Source of the DNA: Pseudomonas viridiflava
GTDB lineage: Bacteria; Pseudomonadota; Gammaproteobacteria; Pseudomonadales; Pseudomonadaceae
Direction: 5' to 3'
DNA: 64,000 nt
NCBI RefSeq assembly: GCF_003702045.1
Contig: NZ_RBTP01000069.1
Location: 345,751-409,750, forward strand
The notes under the pieces were generated by a model that was not told the DNA's origin, searched no databases, and worked only from the letters and a program-made list of their open reading frames with translations. Below are positions 25,646 through 36,427 of this stretch, one piece after another. The stretch's first letter is position 1, and each line of letters begins with the position of its first letter. Made by a program: the position numbers and the translations under genes.

Positions 25646-26092
25646 TCAAAGCGCTTTGCGAAATTGAATATAGCCGGCGCGATCAGCGATACGCTCATAC
25701 AACTGGATGGCCGTGGCATTGGTCTCGTGGGTCAGCCAATGCACCTTCTCGCAACCGTCTGCCTTTGCGGTCGCGTAGACATGTTCGATCAGTTGCCTTC
25801 CAAGACCCGTGCCACGCTGCTCCGGCGCGACGATCAAGTCTTGCAGGTAACAGGAGTTGCCAATACTCCAGTTGGAACGGTGATAGATGAAGTTCACCAT
25901 GCCCACCGCGTTGCCGTCGACCCACGCCAAGGCGGAGTGTGTCGGCTCGTTCGGGTCGAGCAAGCGCTGCCAGGTCACTTCGCTGACACCTTCGGCCAGT
26001 TCGGTTTTGTAAAAGCGCAGATAGGACTGCCATAGCGGCAACCATGCCTGTTGATCATCAGCCGTCACCGGGCGAATCAGGACATCACTCAT
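25646..26092 (-). CDS. GNAT N-acetyltransferase
   Basis: 148 residues, a minimal GNAT domain. The acetyl-CoA-binding motif A is YLQDLIVAPEQRGTGLGRQLIEHVYATA (given here as one motif; core QRGTGLG near residue 96), and the C-terminal LTHETNATAIQLYERI follows. Its start overlaps the stop of the PaiB-like gene by 4 bases (ATGA), so the two are co-translated. Substrate unknown. Confidence 0.88.
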   Translation of the reverse strand: MSDVLIRPVTADDQQAWLPLWQSYLRFYKTELAEGVSEVTWQRLLDPNEPTHSALAWVDGNAVGMVNFIYHRSNWSIGNSCYLQDLIVAPEQRGTGLGRQLIEHVYATAKADGCEKVHWLTHETNATAIQLYERIADRAGYIQFRKAL

Positions 26093-26730
26093 GACGCCTC
26101 CTCCTGATCGCTCATCAAACGAGCGATTTGCTGTTCGTTGATTTTCTGGCTCGCGGCAAGCCCGTCTCTGACCCCGGCGATATCCGAAGCGCTGCGGTTC
26201 TGGCTGAGTTTGCGTTTGCCTTCCAGTCGCTGGACGGGCAGGGCGAAGCCGACGATTGCACGAAGCATTTTGCTGATGTACTCGGCGGGCGCGTCGTCAA
26301 TGGACCAGGGTTGGGCACGATCGGATTCGTGTCTGGCCGTCAGATCATTCAGCAACTGGCGTAGCCGGGACGCATCGGTAAAGGTTTCCGCCTTGCCGTA
26401 AGCGTGAACTGCAAGGTAGTTCCAGGTCGGCACAACCTGGCCATGTTCGGCTTTGCTCGGGTAATACGAAGGACTGACGTAAGCGTCTTCGCCAGGGAAG
26501 ATCACCAGCGCTTCGGCACACGTGTCCAATTGACGCCACTGCGGATTGGCTTTGGCCAAGTGACCGTAAAGTGTGCCGTTGGGGCCTTGGTCCTCGCGCA
26601 TCAACAGGGGCAGGTGCGACGCCTGCATGCCTTCCTCGTCCCACGTGATCAAAATGGCCAGGCGAGTCTGGTTGATCTGCTCATGGAGTCTGGACGTTTC
26701 GTCGTCACGGAATGCTGCAGGTGTGTACAT
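26089..26730 (-). CDS. FMN-binding negative transcriptional regulator, PaiB family
   Basis: 213 residues. The PaiB/FMN_bind_2 family has a split-barrel flavin-binding fold. Seen here: MYTPAAFRDDETSRLHEQI at the start, GTLYGHLAKANPQW, YVSPSYYPSK and VPTWNYLAVHAYG. In Bacillus, PaiB acts with the acetyltransferase PaiA; here two GNAT genes follow, one overlapping by 4 bases, which mirrors that pairing. DNA-binding activity is not evident from the sequence. It is divergent from the MocR gene, a likely regulator of this operon. Confidence 0.88.
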   Translation of the reverse strand: MYTPAAFRDDETSRLHEQINQTRLAILITWDEEGMQASHLPLLMREDQGPNGTLYGHLAKANPQWRQLDTCAEALVIFPGEDAYVSPSYYPSKAEHGQVVPTWNYLAVHAYGKAETFTDASRLRQLLNDLTARHESDRAQPWSIDDAPAEYISKMLRAIVGFALPVQRLEGKRKLSQNRSASDIAGVRDGLAASQKINEQQIARLMSDQEEAS

Positions 26731-26819
26731 GGCGATGCTCCTTGGCCGATGAACAGATCTTAGTCAGCGCATTGGTCTGTTGTAAGATCCATTTCTCAGA
26801 GATTTCATAGAGCCAATCC

Positions 26820-28382
26820 ATGTCGTCCGATGCGCCTTCTTTTCCCTCCACGCTGACCGGCATCAGGCTGGACAGGCGTCAAGGCCTCAGCAAACAGCTC
26901 TATCGCGCATTACGCCAGCAAATACTGGACGCCCGGCTAGCCAGTGGAACGCGCCTGCCCGCGAGCCGCGAGCTGGCGGATCTGCTGGCGATTTCCCGCA
27001 ACAGCGTGATGCGTGCTTACGATCAACTGTATGCCGAGGGCTTCATCGAAACCCGGGTAGGAGATGGCACGTACGTCGCGAGCCTTCCGGGGCGCAAGGA
27101 CGTGCTTGACAAGGAGGGCAGCAAAAAACTATCCACCGACTTGTCCACAGGTTTGTCTACAGCTTTGTCCACAGGCTTATCCACATTTAATGAGCAAGTT
27201 CTGGGCGCTTGGCGGGACGAAGTTATCCACAGTTCGGCGCTGAATCGGTTAAAAAACCATCAGCTTCCAGCACCTTCCGGCGAAGCCCCTAAAGCTTTTC
27301 GCGTGGGCGTGCCCGCCGTTGACCTGTTCCCATTCGCCCTGTGGGGCAAGCTCTATGCAGCATTCTGGCGTCGTCCGGACCCTGCCATGCTGGGCTATGG
27401 CGCTGCGGCGGGCGAGCCAAAGCTGAAAGAGCTGATCGCGGCGTATCTGCGTTCCTCACGAGGCCTTCACTGCACGGCTGAGCAAATTGTGATCACCAGC
27501 GGCGCGCAACACGCTATCAGCCTTTGTGCACAGATGCTGGTGGAGCCCGGTGAAGGCGTTGCTGTGGAAAATCCTGGCTACCGCGCCGCTGGTCATGCCT
27601 TCGCGGTTGCAGGTGCTGTGCTCAAGGGAGTGGCTGTTGATGGAGAGGGGCTGCGTTGCGCCGATCTGACACACGGTGATTGCAAGTTGGTCTACGTCAC
27701 CCCATCTCACCAATACCCGACTGGCGTGGTCATGAGTCTGGCCAGACGCCTTGAGCTGCTGGACTGGGCCGAGAAGCGTCAGGGCTGGATCATCGAGGAC
27801 GACTACGACGGTGAGTACCGGTACAGCGGGGCGCCGCTGGCACCCTTGGCCGCACTGGATCGCAACGGGCGGGTCCTGTATGTCGGCACCTTCGGCAAGA
27901 TTGCCTTTCCGGCCTTGCGGCTGGGTTATCTGGTGCTGCCGCAGAAGTTGGTCCAGCCCTTCAGTCAGCGCAAGGCCGTGGACATGCGCCATACCGAAGT
28001 CAGTACTCAGGTGGTCATGGCGCAGTTCATCGCACTGGGGCATTTCCAGCGGCACATCCGCCGGGTGCGTCGAGCGTCTCTGAGTCGTCGCAATGCATTG
28101 CTGGCCGGTTGGCCATCGGATATCCCTGGTTGCGCGGCGATGCCCAGTGTGGCGGCGGGGCTGCATGTGATGATCAAGGTCGACAGCCTGGCCCGGGAGC
28201 GTGAGCTGATCGAGCGCGCAACCCGCGTCGGTGTTGAGATCACGGCCTTGAGCAGCTACTGGTTGCCCGATTCGGCCGAGCCAATGGATGAGCGAGCCGG
28301 ACTGGTATTGGGTTTTGCCGCTGTGCCTGAGGTGCAGATCAGCGAGGCGCTGAACAGGCTGCGCAAGGTCTGGTCCGAGTAA
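26820..28382 (+). CDS. MocR-family regulator (GntR helix-turn-helix fused to aminotransferase-like domain)
   Basis: 520 residues. N-terminal GntR winged helix (about 15-85: LSKQLYRALRQQILDARLASG, LPASRELADLLAISRNSVMRAY), a linker, and a fold type I PLP domain (about 160-515) with the PLP-lysine at K360 (GTFGKIAFPALRLGY) and EDDYDGEYRY. MocR/PdxR proteins use PLP or an amino-acid-PLP adduct as effector and usually control a divergent gene, here paiB and the two GNATs. The linker contains a repeated Leu-Ser-Thr-x unit (about residues 104-122) coded by 12-bp repeats that each carry a DnaA-box-like 9-mer. Confidence 0.93.
   Translation: MSSDAPSFPSTLTGIRLDRRQGLSKQLYRALRQQILDARLASGTRLPASRELADLLAISRNSVMRAYDQLYAEGFIETRVGDGTYVASLPGRKDVLDKEGSKKLSTDLSTGLSTALSTGLSTFNEQVLGAWRDEVIHSSALNRLKNHQLPAPSGEAPKAFRVGVPAVDLFPFALWGKLYAAFWRRPDPAMLGYGAAAGEPKLKELIAAYLRSSRGLHCTAEQIVITSGAQHAISLCAQMLVEPGEGVAVENPGYRAAGHAFAVAGAVLKGVAVDGEGLRCADLTHGDCKLVYVTPSHQYPTGVVMSLARRLELLDWAEKRQGWIIEDDYDGEYRYSGAPLAPLAALDRNGRVLYVGTFGKIAFPALRLGYLVLPQKLVQPFSQRKAVDMRHTEVSTQVVMAQFIALGHFQRHIRRVRRASLSRRNALLAGWPSDIPGCAAMPSVAAGLHVMIKVDSLARERELIERATRVGVEITALSSYWLPDSAEPMDERAGLVLGFAAVPEVQISEALNRLRKVWSE
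27129..27231. repeat. 12-bp tandem repeat with DnaA-box-like 9-mers inside the MocR gene
   Basis: Motifs start at 27129, 27141, 27153, 27165 and 27177, exactly 12 bases apart: CTATCCACC, TTGTCCACA, TTGTCTACA, TTGTCCACA and TTATCCACA. A further TTATCCACA is at 27223-27231. Two are perfect DnaA boxes and two differ by one base from one. The repeat codes for Leu-Ser-Thr-(Asp/Gly/Ala) units in the linker. Confidence 0.8.
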
Positions 28383-28436
28383 GCCTTTGGTACACGTATA
28401 ATCGCCTTATTCTGTTAATTCGTTGTCGAGAGACCT

Positions 28437-29648
28437 ATGAACACTTCTCTGTCTGCAACACCCGGCCGCGCGTATGGCGCGCCGCTGGCGGCGTTGTTTC
28501 TGTTATTGATGGGCGCGCAGTTTCTGCTGCTCAGTGTAGGCACTCGTCAGGTTCTGCTATGGATCCTCGGGGCGGCGCTGGGTGTCACCCTGTATCACGC
28601 CGCGTTTGGATTCACATCGGCCTGGCGGGTGTTCATTCGTGAACGACGCGGTGCCGGTCTGCGCGCGCAGATGGTGATGCTCGCCGTCGCCGTGCTGCTG
28701 TTCTTCCCGGCGTTGGGTGCTGGCACGCTGTTCGGGCAGCCGGTCACCGGGCTGGTTGCGCCAGCTGGCGTCTCCGTGGTGGTCGGTGCGTTTATTTTCG
28801 GCATCGGCATGCAGTTGGGCGGTGGGTGTGCGTCAGGGACGCTGTTCACGGCCGGCGGCGGTAACGCGCGGATGCTGATTACCCTGCTGTTCTTCATCCT
28901 CGGTTCGCTGATCGCCACTCATCACGTTGACTGGTGGTTCGCCCTGCCTTCGTTTCCAGCCACATCTGTGGTCAAGAGCTTTGGCGTGATCCCGGCGCTG
29001 CTCGGCAACCTGGCGCTGTTCGCCCTGATCGCATTCGTTACCGTGCGTCTCGAAAAGCGCCGTCATGGTCAGCTTGAAGCGCCAGTCGCCACTGAGCATC
29101 GCGGCCTTCGCCGATTGTTGCGCGGGCCCTGGATTCTGGTGTGGGGCGCTGTGGCACTGGCTGTTTTGAACTACGCAACGTTGGCGCTGGCCGGTCGGCC
29201 GTGGGGCATTACCTCTGCATTCGCCTTGTGGGGTGCCAAAGTGGCGAGCGGTCTGGGCGTGGATGTCGGCAGTTGGGTGTTCTGGCAGAGCGCGGCGAAT
29301 GCCAAGGCACTGGCCGCGCCAGTCTGGGAAGACATCACCAGCGTCATGGATATCGGCATCATGCTGGGCGCGCTGCTCGCGGCTGGGCTGGCCGGACGTT
29401 TCGCCCCGAATCTCGACATTCCGACGCGCTCCATCGTGGCGGCGGTGATCGGGGGCTTGCTGCTCGGCTACGGCTCGCGTCTGGCGTACGGCTGCAACAT
29501 CGGCGCGTATTTCAGCGGGATCGCATCCGGCAGCCTTCACGGCTGGCTGTGGCTGGTCGCGGCCTACGCGGGGAACGTCATTGGCGTGCGGCTGCGTCCG
29601 ATTTTCTTTGCAGGAGAGCGTCCGCAGGTCGCGTTGAGCAGCTGCTGA
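28437..29648 (+). CDS. YeeE/YedE-family membrane transporter
   Basis: 403 residues with about ten membrane helices. Two copies of the sulf_transp (DUF395) signature are present: GIGMQLGGGCASGTLFTAGGG in the first half and GYGSRLAYGCNIGAYFSGIA in the second, each with the conserved cysteine. Members import thiosulfate or related sulfur compounds; the exact substrate cannot be told. Inner-membrane location. The preceding MocR gene ends 54 bases upstream; whether they are cotranscribed is unclear. Confidence 0.9.
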   Translation: MNTSLSATPGRAYGAPLAALFLLLMGAQFLLLSVGTRQVLLWILGAALGVTLYHAAFGFTSAWRVFIRERRGAGLRAQMVMLAVAVLLFFPALGAGTLFGQPVTGLVAPAGVSVVVGAFIFGIGMQLGGGCASGTLFTAGGGNARMLITLLFFILGSLIATHHVDWWFALPSFPATSVVKSFGVIPALLGNLALFALIAFVTVRLEKRRHGQLEAPVATEHRGLRRLLRGPWILVWGAVALAVLNYATLALAGRPWGITSAFALWGAKVASGLGVDVGSWVFWQSAANAKALAAPVWEDITSVMDIGIMLGALLAAGLAGRFAPNLDIPTRSIVAAVIGGLLLGYGSRLAYGCNIGAYFSGIASGSLHGWLWLVAAYAGNVIGVRLRPIFFAGERPQVALSSC

Positions 29649-29774
29649 AAAACGATCAAACCCTTGAGATAAAGCGGGCCGCTGGCGAACCATCTGCCCA
29701 TTTGGCATTCAAACCCCTTGCAGTAGCGAGGATGTCCGAATGCGGTCTCGCTTATTTATCGACGGGGTAGTCCT

Positions 29775-30662
29775 TTGCAGCAGACGATCATGGGAAAAAT
29801 CCGGTTTTTGGGCAAGACAATCGGATACGTGGGCTGGTCGCTCTTCTGGCTGCTGATTTGGGACGTGATTGTCACGGTCGATTTCATGCTGTACCTGGAG
29901 CGCAAGATCACCTTGCCGTCCATGCCGCTGACCCTGTTGGGTTCGGCGCTGGTGGTGCTGACCAGTTTCCGAAACTCCAGCGCCTATAACCGATGGTGGG
30001 AAGCCCGCACGCTGTGGGGTGCGCTGGTCAACAGTTCGCGCAGTTTCGCCCGCCAGGTGCTGACGCTGGTCGAGGACGACGACGGTATCAACCCGGTAAA
30101 AGCGACTTTGCTGCGTCGTCACGTGGCCTACGTCAAATGCCTGTCTGCACACCTTAAGGGCACGCATTGCGGCGACGAGGTACAAGCCTTGATCCCGCGT
30201 GAAGAGTTCGAGCGGCGCTTTGACACCAACAACTTTCCCAACGACCTGCTCAACACTTCGGCCGCGCTGTTGGCCAAGGAATACCAGTGCGGTCGTCTGG
30301 ACAGCATCCGTCTGGCGCGCCTTGAATCGACGATGGTGGATATTTCCAACTGCCAGGGCGGCATGGAGCGGATCGCCAACACGCCGCTTCCTTATCCGTA
30401 CGTGGCGTTTCCGAGGCTGTTCATCACCCTGTTCTGCCTGATCGTCCCTATCGGCCTGGTCGAAACCCTCGGCTGGTTCACGCCCTTGGCGTCCACCGTG
30501 GTGGGCTTCATGTTGTTGGCGATCGAGAAAATCGGTACCGACCTGCAAAGCCCGTTCAAGGCCAGCGAACACGAAATTCAGATGACATCGCTGTGCGAAA
30601 ACATTGAGCGAAACCTCGACTCGATGCTTAGAGGGGCGAAGGAAGAAAGCAAGGCGTCTTGA
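29775..30662 (+). CDS. Bestrophin-family (UPF0187) chloride-channel-like protein
   Basis: 295 residues from a TTG at 29775, which has a GGGG tract at a suitable distance; the ATG at 29790 is an alternative five residues in. The bestrophin signature SFRNSSAYNRWWEARTLW is near residues 73-90. Four hydrophobic stretches are visible (two near the N-terminus, two near 210-255, including FPRLFITLFCLIVPIGLVETLGW). Bacterial bestrophins form pentameric ion channels in the inner membrane, some cation- and some anion-selective. Selectivity here is unknown. Confidence 0.88.
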   Translation: MQQTIMGKIRFLGKTIGYVGWSLFWLLIWDVIVTVDFMLYLERKITLPSMPLTLLGSALVVLTSFRNSSAYNRWWEARTLWGALVNSSRSFARQVLTLVEDDDGINPVKATLLRRHVAYVKCLSAHLKGTHCGDEVQALIPREEFERRFDTNNFPNDLLNTSAALLAKEYQCGRLDSIRLARLESTMVDISNCQGGMERIANTPLPYPYVAFPRLFITLFCLIVPIGLVETLGWFTPLASTVVGFMLLAIEKIGTDLQSPFKASEHEIQMTSLCENIERNLDSMLRGAKEESKAS

Positions 30663-30977
30663 GAGAAATGACTGACTGAGTCAACGTCGAACCGGCTTCT
30701 GCTCGAAGCGACTCGCCGCTACGCCTCAGAGGTCGCGCGCCGTTTGTCCGCGATCTGCCGGGCACCGGCAGCACACGTGAACATGCGCTGGATCAGATGC
30801 AACTCAGGGGGCCGCTGCGTAGCCCATCGCAGCCGTCGTAACCTCCCGAAGCCCCCACGCCCTTCGGGCAGAAGCAGTTTCAGCGTTTCTTCAGAGGTTG
30901 GGTATTTGTCGCGACACTCGTGGGAGTGAACCGGGTGACGCTCCGTTTGTCCGCGAATGCCGAAACCTTTCAAATGC
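30663..30977. other. Intergenic region with a repeat shared with 51.6-51.8 kb
   Basis: 315 bases without a gene between the bestrophin and asparaginase genes. GGCCGCTGCGTAGCCCATCGCAGCC (30811-30835) and the CAGCGTTTCTTCAGAGGTT segment (about 30877-30895) both have close relatives in the gap at 51640-51695. I found no terminator. Confidence 0.55.
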
Positions 30978-31982
30978 TCAGCGCAGTTCGCCACACAGGT
31001 CCAGTTCGACCAACCGTCGCACGTCTTCCGTCGTCAGACCTGCGCCCAGCAAGGTGTGCAGTTTGCCAAGCGCGGCCTCACGCGTCATGCCACCACCGGA
31101 CAGCACACCTGCACCGCGCAGGCGGCTTCCCGCTTCGTACACGTCCAGCTCCACGCCGCCCTCATGGCACTGAGTGATTGCAACCACACAGATACCTTGC
31201 GCACGGGCGTTTTCCAGGCTGGCGATGAACTGCGGATCGTCGCTTGGACCGGTGCCGTTGCCGAAGCACTCCAGCACAAGGCCTTGAATGCCGCTGTCGA
31301 TCAGGCCGTCGAGCTGAGGTGCACCGATGCCCGGAAAGAGCGGCATTACGGCGACCTTGGCCAGGGTCCTGGCCTGACGGTAATTCAGCGCGTCGGGCAA
31401 TGCGACCGCAGCATGACCGCCCCGCGAGCGTTGCAGTGGAGCGAACGGGTGACGTCCGAAGCTGCGGATTTTTGCGCAGCGTGTCGGCGCCATCAGCTCG
31501 CCGTGGAAATACAGCTGAACGCCTGTCGCCAGTCCGCTGCCCAGCGCGAGCAGGGCGCCGTTGACGTTTTCCCAGGCATCGCTGTCCGGCACACCGGCGG
31601 GGAGCATGGAGCCTGTGAACACTACAGGGGCTTCAAGGCCCAGCAACTGGAAACTCATTGCCGCCGCGCTGTAGGCCAGGGTATCGGTGCCATGCAGCAC
31701 CAGTACCGAATCGCAGCCATCCACATCCACCGCCTCGATCACCGCTTCACGCAGGCGCAACCAGTAGGCTGGCGTCATGTTGGCGCTGTCGATCAGTGGC
31801 GACATCTCGCGAAATCGCCACTCAGGCACGATAAGCTCAGGGTGTTCAGCCAGTTGCCCAGCCATTCTTGTCTCGAAGCCCGAGGCCGGGGCGAGGCCGT
31901 TGGCGCTGGCCTGCATACCGATGGTGCCGCCCGTATAAAGAACCATCACTCGCTTGGCGGGTTGATGTGCGTCGTGAGTCAT
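30978..31982 (-). CDS. ansA: Asparaginase (cytoplasmic type, asparaginase/glutaminase family)
   Basis: 334 residues. It hydrolyses L-asparagine to aspartate and ammonia. Catalytic motif 1 LYTGGTIGMQ (about residues 15-24) and motif 2 LVLHGTDTLAYSAAAMSFQL (about 88-107) are intact; the family's C-terminal domain (LVELDLCGELR at the end) is complete. There is no signal peptide. It precedes the alanine symporter gene with 28 bases between, and aspartase lies a little further upstream on the same strand, so the three serve asparagine/aspartate/alanine use. Confidence 0.92.
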   Translation of the reverse strand: MTHDAHQPAKRVMVLYTGGTIGMQASANGLAPASGFETRMAGQLAEHPELIVPEWRFREMSPLIDSANMTPAYWLRLREAVIEAVDVDGCDSVLVLHGTDTLAYSAAAMSFQLLGLEAPVVFTGSMLPAGVPDSDAWENVNGALLALGSGLATGVQLYFHGELMAPTRCAKIRSFGRHPFAPLQRSRGGHAAVALPDALNYRQARTLAKVAVMPLFPGIGAPQLDGLIDSGIQGLVLECFGNGTGPSDDPQFIASLENARAQGICVVAITQCHEGGVELDVYEAGSRLRGAGVLSGGGMTREAALGKLHTLLGAGLTTEDVRRLVELDLCGELR

Positions 31983-32010
31983 GGCTCTCTCCTGTCAGGG
32001 CGTTGTGCGG

Positions 32011-33462
32011 TTATCGTGGGTCGGTAGCAGGCTTGCCCGCGACTTCGGCGTCATGAACCGGCGTCTGGGCAGGGTTGGCAGGCCATGCACTGCGGTCCAG
32101 ATCCAGGTCAGGGAACTTGCTGGAGTCAAAGACCGGGGTCTTGATGCCTGCACGACGCTGAGCATCGTAGTCGCCCAGAATGCGTTTGACGACCTTGAAC
32201 AGCATCGCCAGGGCGATCAGATTGACGAAGGCCAGCATGGTCATGGTGATGTCGGCAAAGGCCAGCACATCTTTCAGGTCAACTACCGCACCCCAGAGAA
32301 TCAGTACCAGCACCGCGATGCGATAGCCGATGATTGCCTTCTTTTTCTCGCCGAACAGGAAGCGCAGGCTGTTTTCACCCAGGTAGTAGTTGTAGAGGAT
32401 CGAGGTGAACACGAACAGAGCCAGTGCCACGCTGATGAAGATCCGGCCCCAGTCACCGACCACAGCCGCCAGCGAGTTCTGTGCAAGCACGATACCGTTG
32501 CCGTCGTAGCCCACGTCATAGATGCCGGACAGCAGAATCAGCAGGGCGGTGCAGGTGCAGATCACGAAAGTATCGAGGAACACGCTGAACGCCTGAACCA
32601 CGCCCTGTGCAACCGGATGCTCGACCTGAGCGACGGCCGCCACGTTAGGCGCGCTGCCCAGACCGGCCTCGTTCGCAAAAACGCCGCGCTTGACGCCCAT
32701 GACGATCGCGCTGCCAACCAGGCCGCCGAACACTGGATCAAGGCCGAAGGCGCTGCGCACGATGGTCATCAGCATGGCTGGAACGTGATCAATCTGCAGA
32801 ACGATGACGTAAACAGTAACCGCGATGTAGATCAGGGTCTTGACCGGCACCAGCAGGTCGGAGATCGCAGCGATGCGTTTGATGCCGCCGATAAAGGCCA
32901 GGCCCAGCAGCACGACCAGGCAGATACCGGTGGTCATGGTGTCAACGCCAAAGGCGCTTTTGAGCGAGTCGGTGACAGCGTGCGATTGCAGGCCGTTGAA
33001 GGCGAAGCCGAAGGTCACCAGCAGCAGAACCGCCATGACCATGCCCAGCCAGCGCTTGCCCAGGCCATGCTGGATGTAGAACGCCGGGCCGCCACGGAAT
33101 TGGCCTTCGGAATCCTTGCGCTTGTAAAGTTGAGCGAGGGAACACTCGATGAAGCTGCTGGACATGCCGACCAGTGCGGTCACCCACATCCAGAACACGG
33201 CACCCGGGCCGCCCAGTGTGACGGCAATGCCAACGCCTGCGATGTTACCGGCGCCTACTCGGCCAGCGAGGCTGAGCATCAGGGCCTGAAACGAACTCAG
33301 TTGTCCTGCGCTGCTTTTCAAGCTATCGCGGAACACCGCGAACATATGGAAAAAGTGTCGAAACTGAACGAAACGTGAGCGGATCGTGAAGTAACTACCC
33401 AGGCCTACGATAAGTACGATCAGTACTTTACCGGAGAGAAAGTCGTTAATCATTTCCAGCAT
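32011..33462 (-). CDS. Sodium:alanine/glycine symporter (AGCS family)
   Basis: 483 residues with about 10-11 membrane helices. AGCS signatures: GGPGAVFWMWVTALVGMSSSF, ECSLAQLYK, GGPAFYIQ and GVKRGVFANEAGLGSAPNVAA. It imports L- or D-alanine or glycine with Na+. The family often sits next to an asparaginase gene, as here (28 bases to ansA). The C-terminal 40 residues are hydrophilic. Probably cotranscribed with ansA. Confidence 0.93.
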   Translation of the reverse strand: MLEMINDFLSGKVLIVLIVGLGSYFTIRSRFVQFRHFFHMFAVFRDSLKSSAGQLSSFQALMLSLAGRVGAGNIAGVGIAVTLGGPGAVFWMWVTALVGMSSSFIECSLAQLYKRKDSEGQFRGGPAFYIQHGLGKRWLGMVMAVLLLVTFGFAFNGLQSHAVTDSLKSAFGVDTMTTGICLVVLLGLAFIGGIKRIAAISDLLVPVKTLIYIAVTVYVIVLQIDHVPAMLMTIVRSAFGLDPVFGGLVGSAIVMGVKRGVFANEAGLGSAPNVAAVAQVEHPVAQGVVQAFSVFLDTFVICTCTALLILLSGIYDVGYDGNGIVLAQNSLAAVVGDWGRIFISVALALFVFTSILYNYYLGENSLRFLFGEKKKAIIGYRIAVLVLILWGAVVDLKDVLAFADITMTMLAFVNLIALAMLFKVVKRILGDYDAQRRAGIKTPVFDSSKFPDLDLDRSAWPANPAQTPVHDAEVAGKPATDPR

Positions 33463-33644
33463 TTTTGTTATTCCTCGCTACTTTTGAGGGGGCGCACTAT
33501 ACCGGTGCAAAGTTTTTACGTCTGTAGCCGCTTTGTTGTGGGGCTGATTCTTCATTTGCGGCGATAAATGAATGCTCTGTGGATAACCCCGCAGAGCGTT
33601 GCACCAAGGGCTCTGGACCGCTTATCGGATCCAGTTCGGCCAGC

Positions 33645-33682
33645 AGGCAAAAAAAAGGGTCTGGAGAATCACTCCCAGACCC
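33645..33682 (-). terminator. Intrinsic terminator of aspA
   Basis: On the minus strand an 8-bp stem (GGGTCTGG paired with CCAGACCC, 33657-33682) is followed by eight T residues (plus-strand A-run 33649-33656). A second small hairpin CCCTCAA-TTGAGGG (33680-33697) overlaps it on the aspA side. Confidence 0.88.
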
Positions 33683-33744
33683 TCAAAAAATTGAGGGGTG
33701 TCTAGGCCCTCAATCTGGTGAGCTTGTTGCGCAGGTCATCCCTG

Positions 33745-35169
<1,425 letters not shown>

Positions 35170-35454
35170 GATAAAAAAAGTCTCAAAAAAGGCACGGACG
35201 AGGCCGGAACGCAGCGGATAGTGGGCTTTGAGTTTAAACTTGACCAATGCTGTTAAACGCTGGGGTATGCAGAAACGGCATAACGGGTGTGTGACTCGCC
35301 TTTTTTGCGGTGGATAAAAGGGACAAAATGTCGCACCCGCCTATGTCCTTGTCGCTCACGGGACGTAAAGGTTTTTTGTAACTGCATCGCGCCAGGCATC
35401 GTCTCTAGTCGCAGTCGCCTGCTGATGCAGTCAGCCATTGTCCGGGAGGACCTG
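35170..35454. other. Divergent promoter region of aspA and a LysR gene
   Basis: 285 bases without a gene, holding the promoters of aspA (leftward) and the LysR regulator (rightward). GTTTAAAC near 35232 is a palindrome. I could not point to a clear LysR operator. Confidence 0.4.
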
Positions 35455-36360
35455 ATGAATCTGGAAAGCAAATGGTTGGAGGATTTCAGCGCCCTGGCTG
35501 CCACCCGCAGTTTCTCCCAGGCCGCCGAGCGTCGTTTCGTGACGCAACCGGCGTTCAGTCGGCGCATCCGCAGCCTGGAATCCGCGCTCGGGCTCACGCT
35601 GGTCAATCGCTCGCGCACGCCGGTCGAACTCACTGCCGCAGGGCAGCTTTTTCTCGTGACGGCACGTACGGTGGTTGAACAATTGGGTGAGGTGGTGCGT
35701 CATCTGCATCATCTGGAAGGTGGGCAGGGCGAGGTCATGCAGGTGGCGGCAGCGCACTCGCTGGCGCTTGGCTTCTTTCCGCGCTGGATTGCCCAACTGC
35801 GCAATGAAGGTCTGAATATCGCGACCCGTCTGGTAGCGACCAACGTGGGCGATGCGGTGCATGCGCTGCGTGAAGGCGGGTGCGACCTGATGCTGGCGTT
35901 CTATGACCCTGATGCTGCCTTGCAGATGGACGCCGAGATTTTCCCGTCGCTGCACTTGGGGCAGACTCAGATGCTGCCGGTCTGCGCCGCTGACGCACAG
36001 GGGCGGCCACTGTTCGACATGGACGGGGAGGCCAGCGTGCCTTTGTTGGCTTACAGCGCGGGGGCTTTTCTGGGGCGTTCGGTGAATATGCTGTTGCGCC
36101 AGCGCAATTTGCGTTTCACCACAATTTACGAAACGGCGATGGCCGACAGCCTGAAAAGCATGGCGCTTGAAGGGCTGGGCATTGCCTGGGTGCCGCAGTT
36201 GAGCGTGCGTGCCGAGCTGGCGCGCGGTGAGCTGGTGGTCTGTGGCGGGCCGGAATGGCATATTCCGCTGGAGATTCGGCTGTACCGCTGTGCGTTGGTG
36301 CGCAAGGCGAACGTTCGCCTCTTGTGGCGCAAACTGGAAAGTGCAGCGCCACAGGAGTAA
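35455..36360 (+). CDS. LysR-family regulator divergent from aspA
   Basis: 301 residues from the ATG at 35455, which has an excellent ribosome-binding site (GGGAGGACCTG). Winged helix-turn-helix at residues 5-65 (FSALAATRSFSQAAERRFVTQPAFSRRIRSLE, quoted by its core RFVTQPAFSRRI) and an effector domain (about 95-295). The head resembles the HypT/YjiE group, but the divergent position beside aspA suggests it controls aspartase or the Asn/Ala genes. Effector unknown. Confidence 0.87.
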   Translation: MNLESKWLEDFSALAATRSFSQAAERRFVTQPAFSRRIRSLESALGLTLVNRSRTPVELTAAGQLFLVTARTVVEQLGEVVRHLHHLEGGQGEVMQVAAAHSLALGFFPRWIAQLRNEGLNIATRLVATNVGDAVHALREGGCDLMLAFYDPDAALQMDAEIFPSLHLGQTQMLPVCAADAQGRPLFDMDGEASVPLLAYSAGAFLGRSVNMLLRQRNLRFTTIYETAMADSLKSMALEGLGIAWVPQLSVRAELARGELVVCGGPEWHIPLEIRLYRCALVRKANVRLLWRKLESAAPQE

Positions 36361-36427
36361 ATGTGCGCGGGCTGCTCCAGAGAGCCGCCCGCTTTTCAAA
36401 CGCTGGATCTGATTCAAGATAGCCCGA

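Noticed and set aside
27129..27231. Possible replication origin
   Set aside because: DnaA-box-like motifs are present, but there is no AT-rich unwinding region and the sequence is inside a gene away from dnaA/rpmH, so I call it a repeat and not oriC.
33680..33697. Small hairpin CCCTCAA...TTGAGGG as a second terminator
   Set aside because: No T-run follows on either strand; the neighbouring 33657-33682 stem with its T-run explains termination of aspA.
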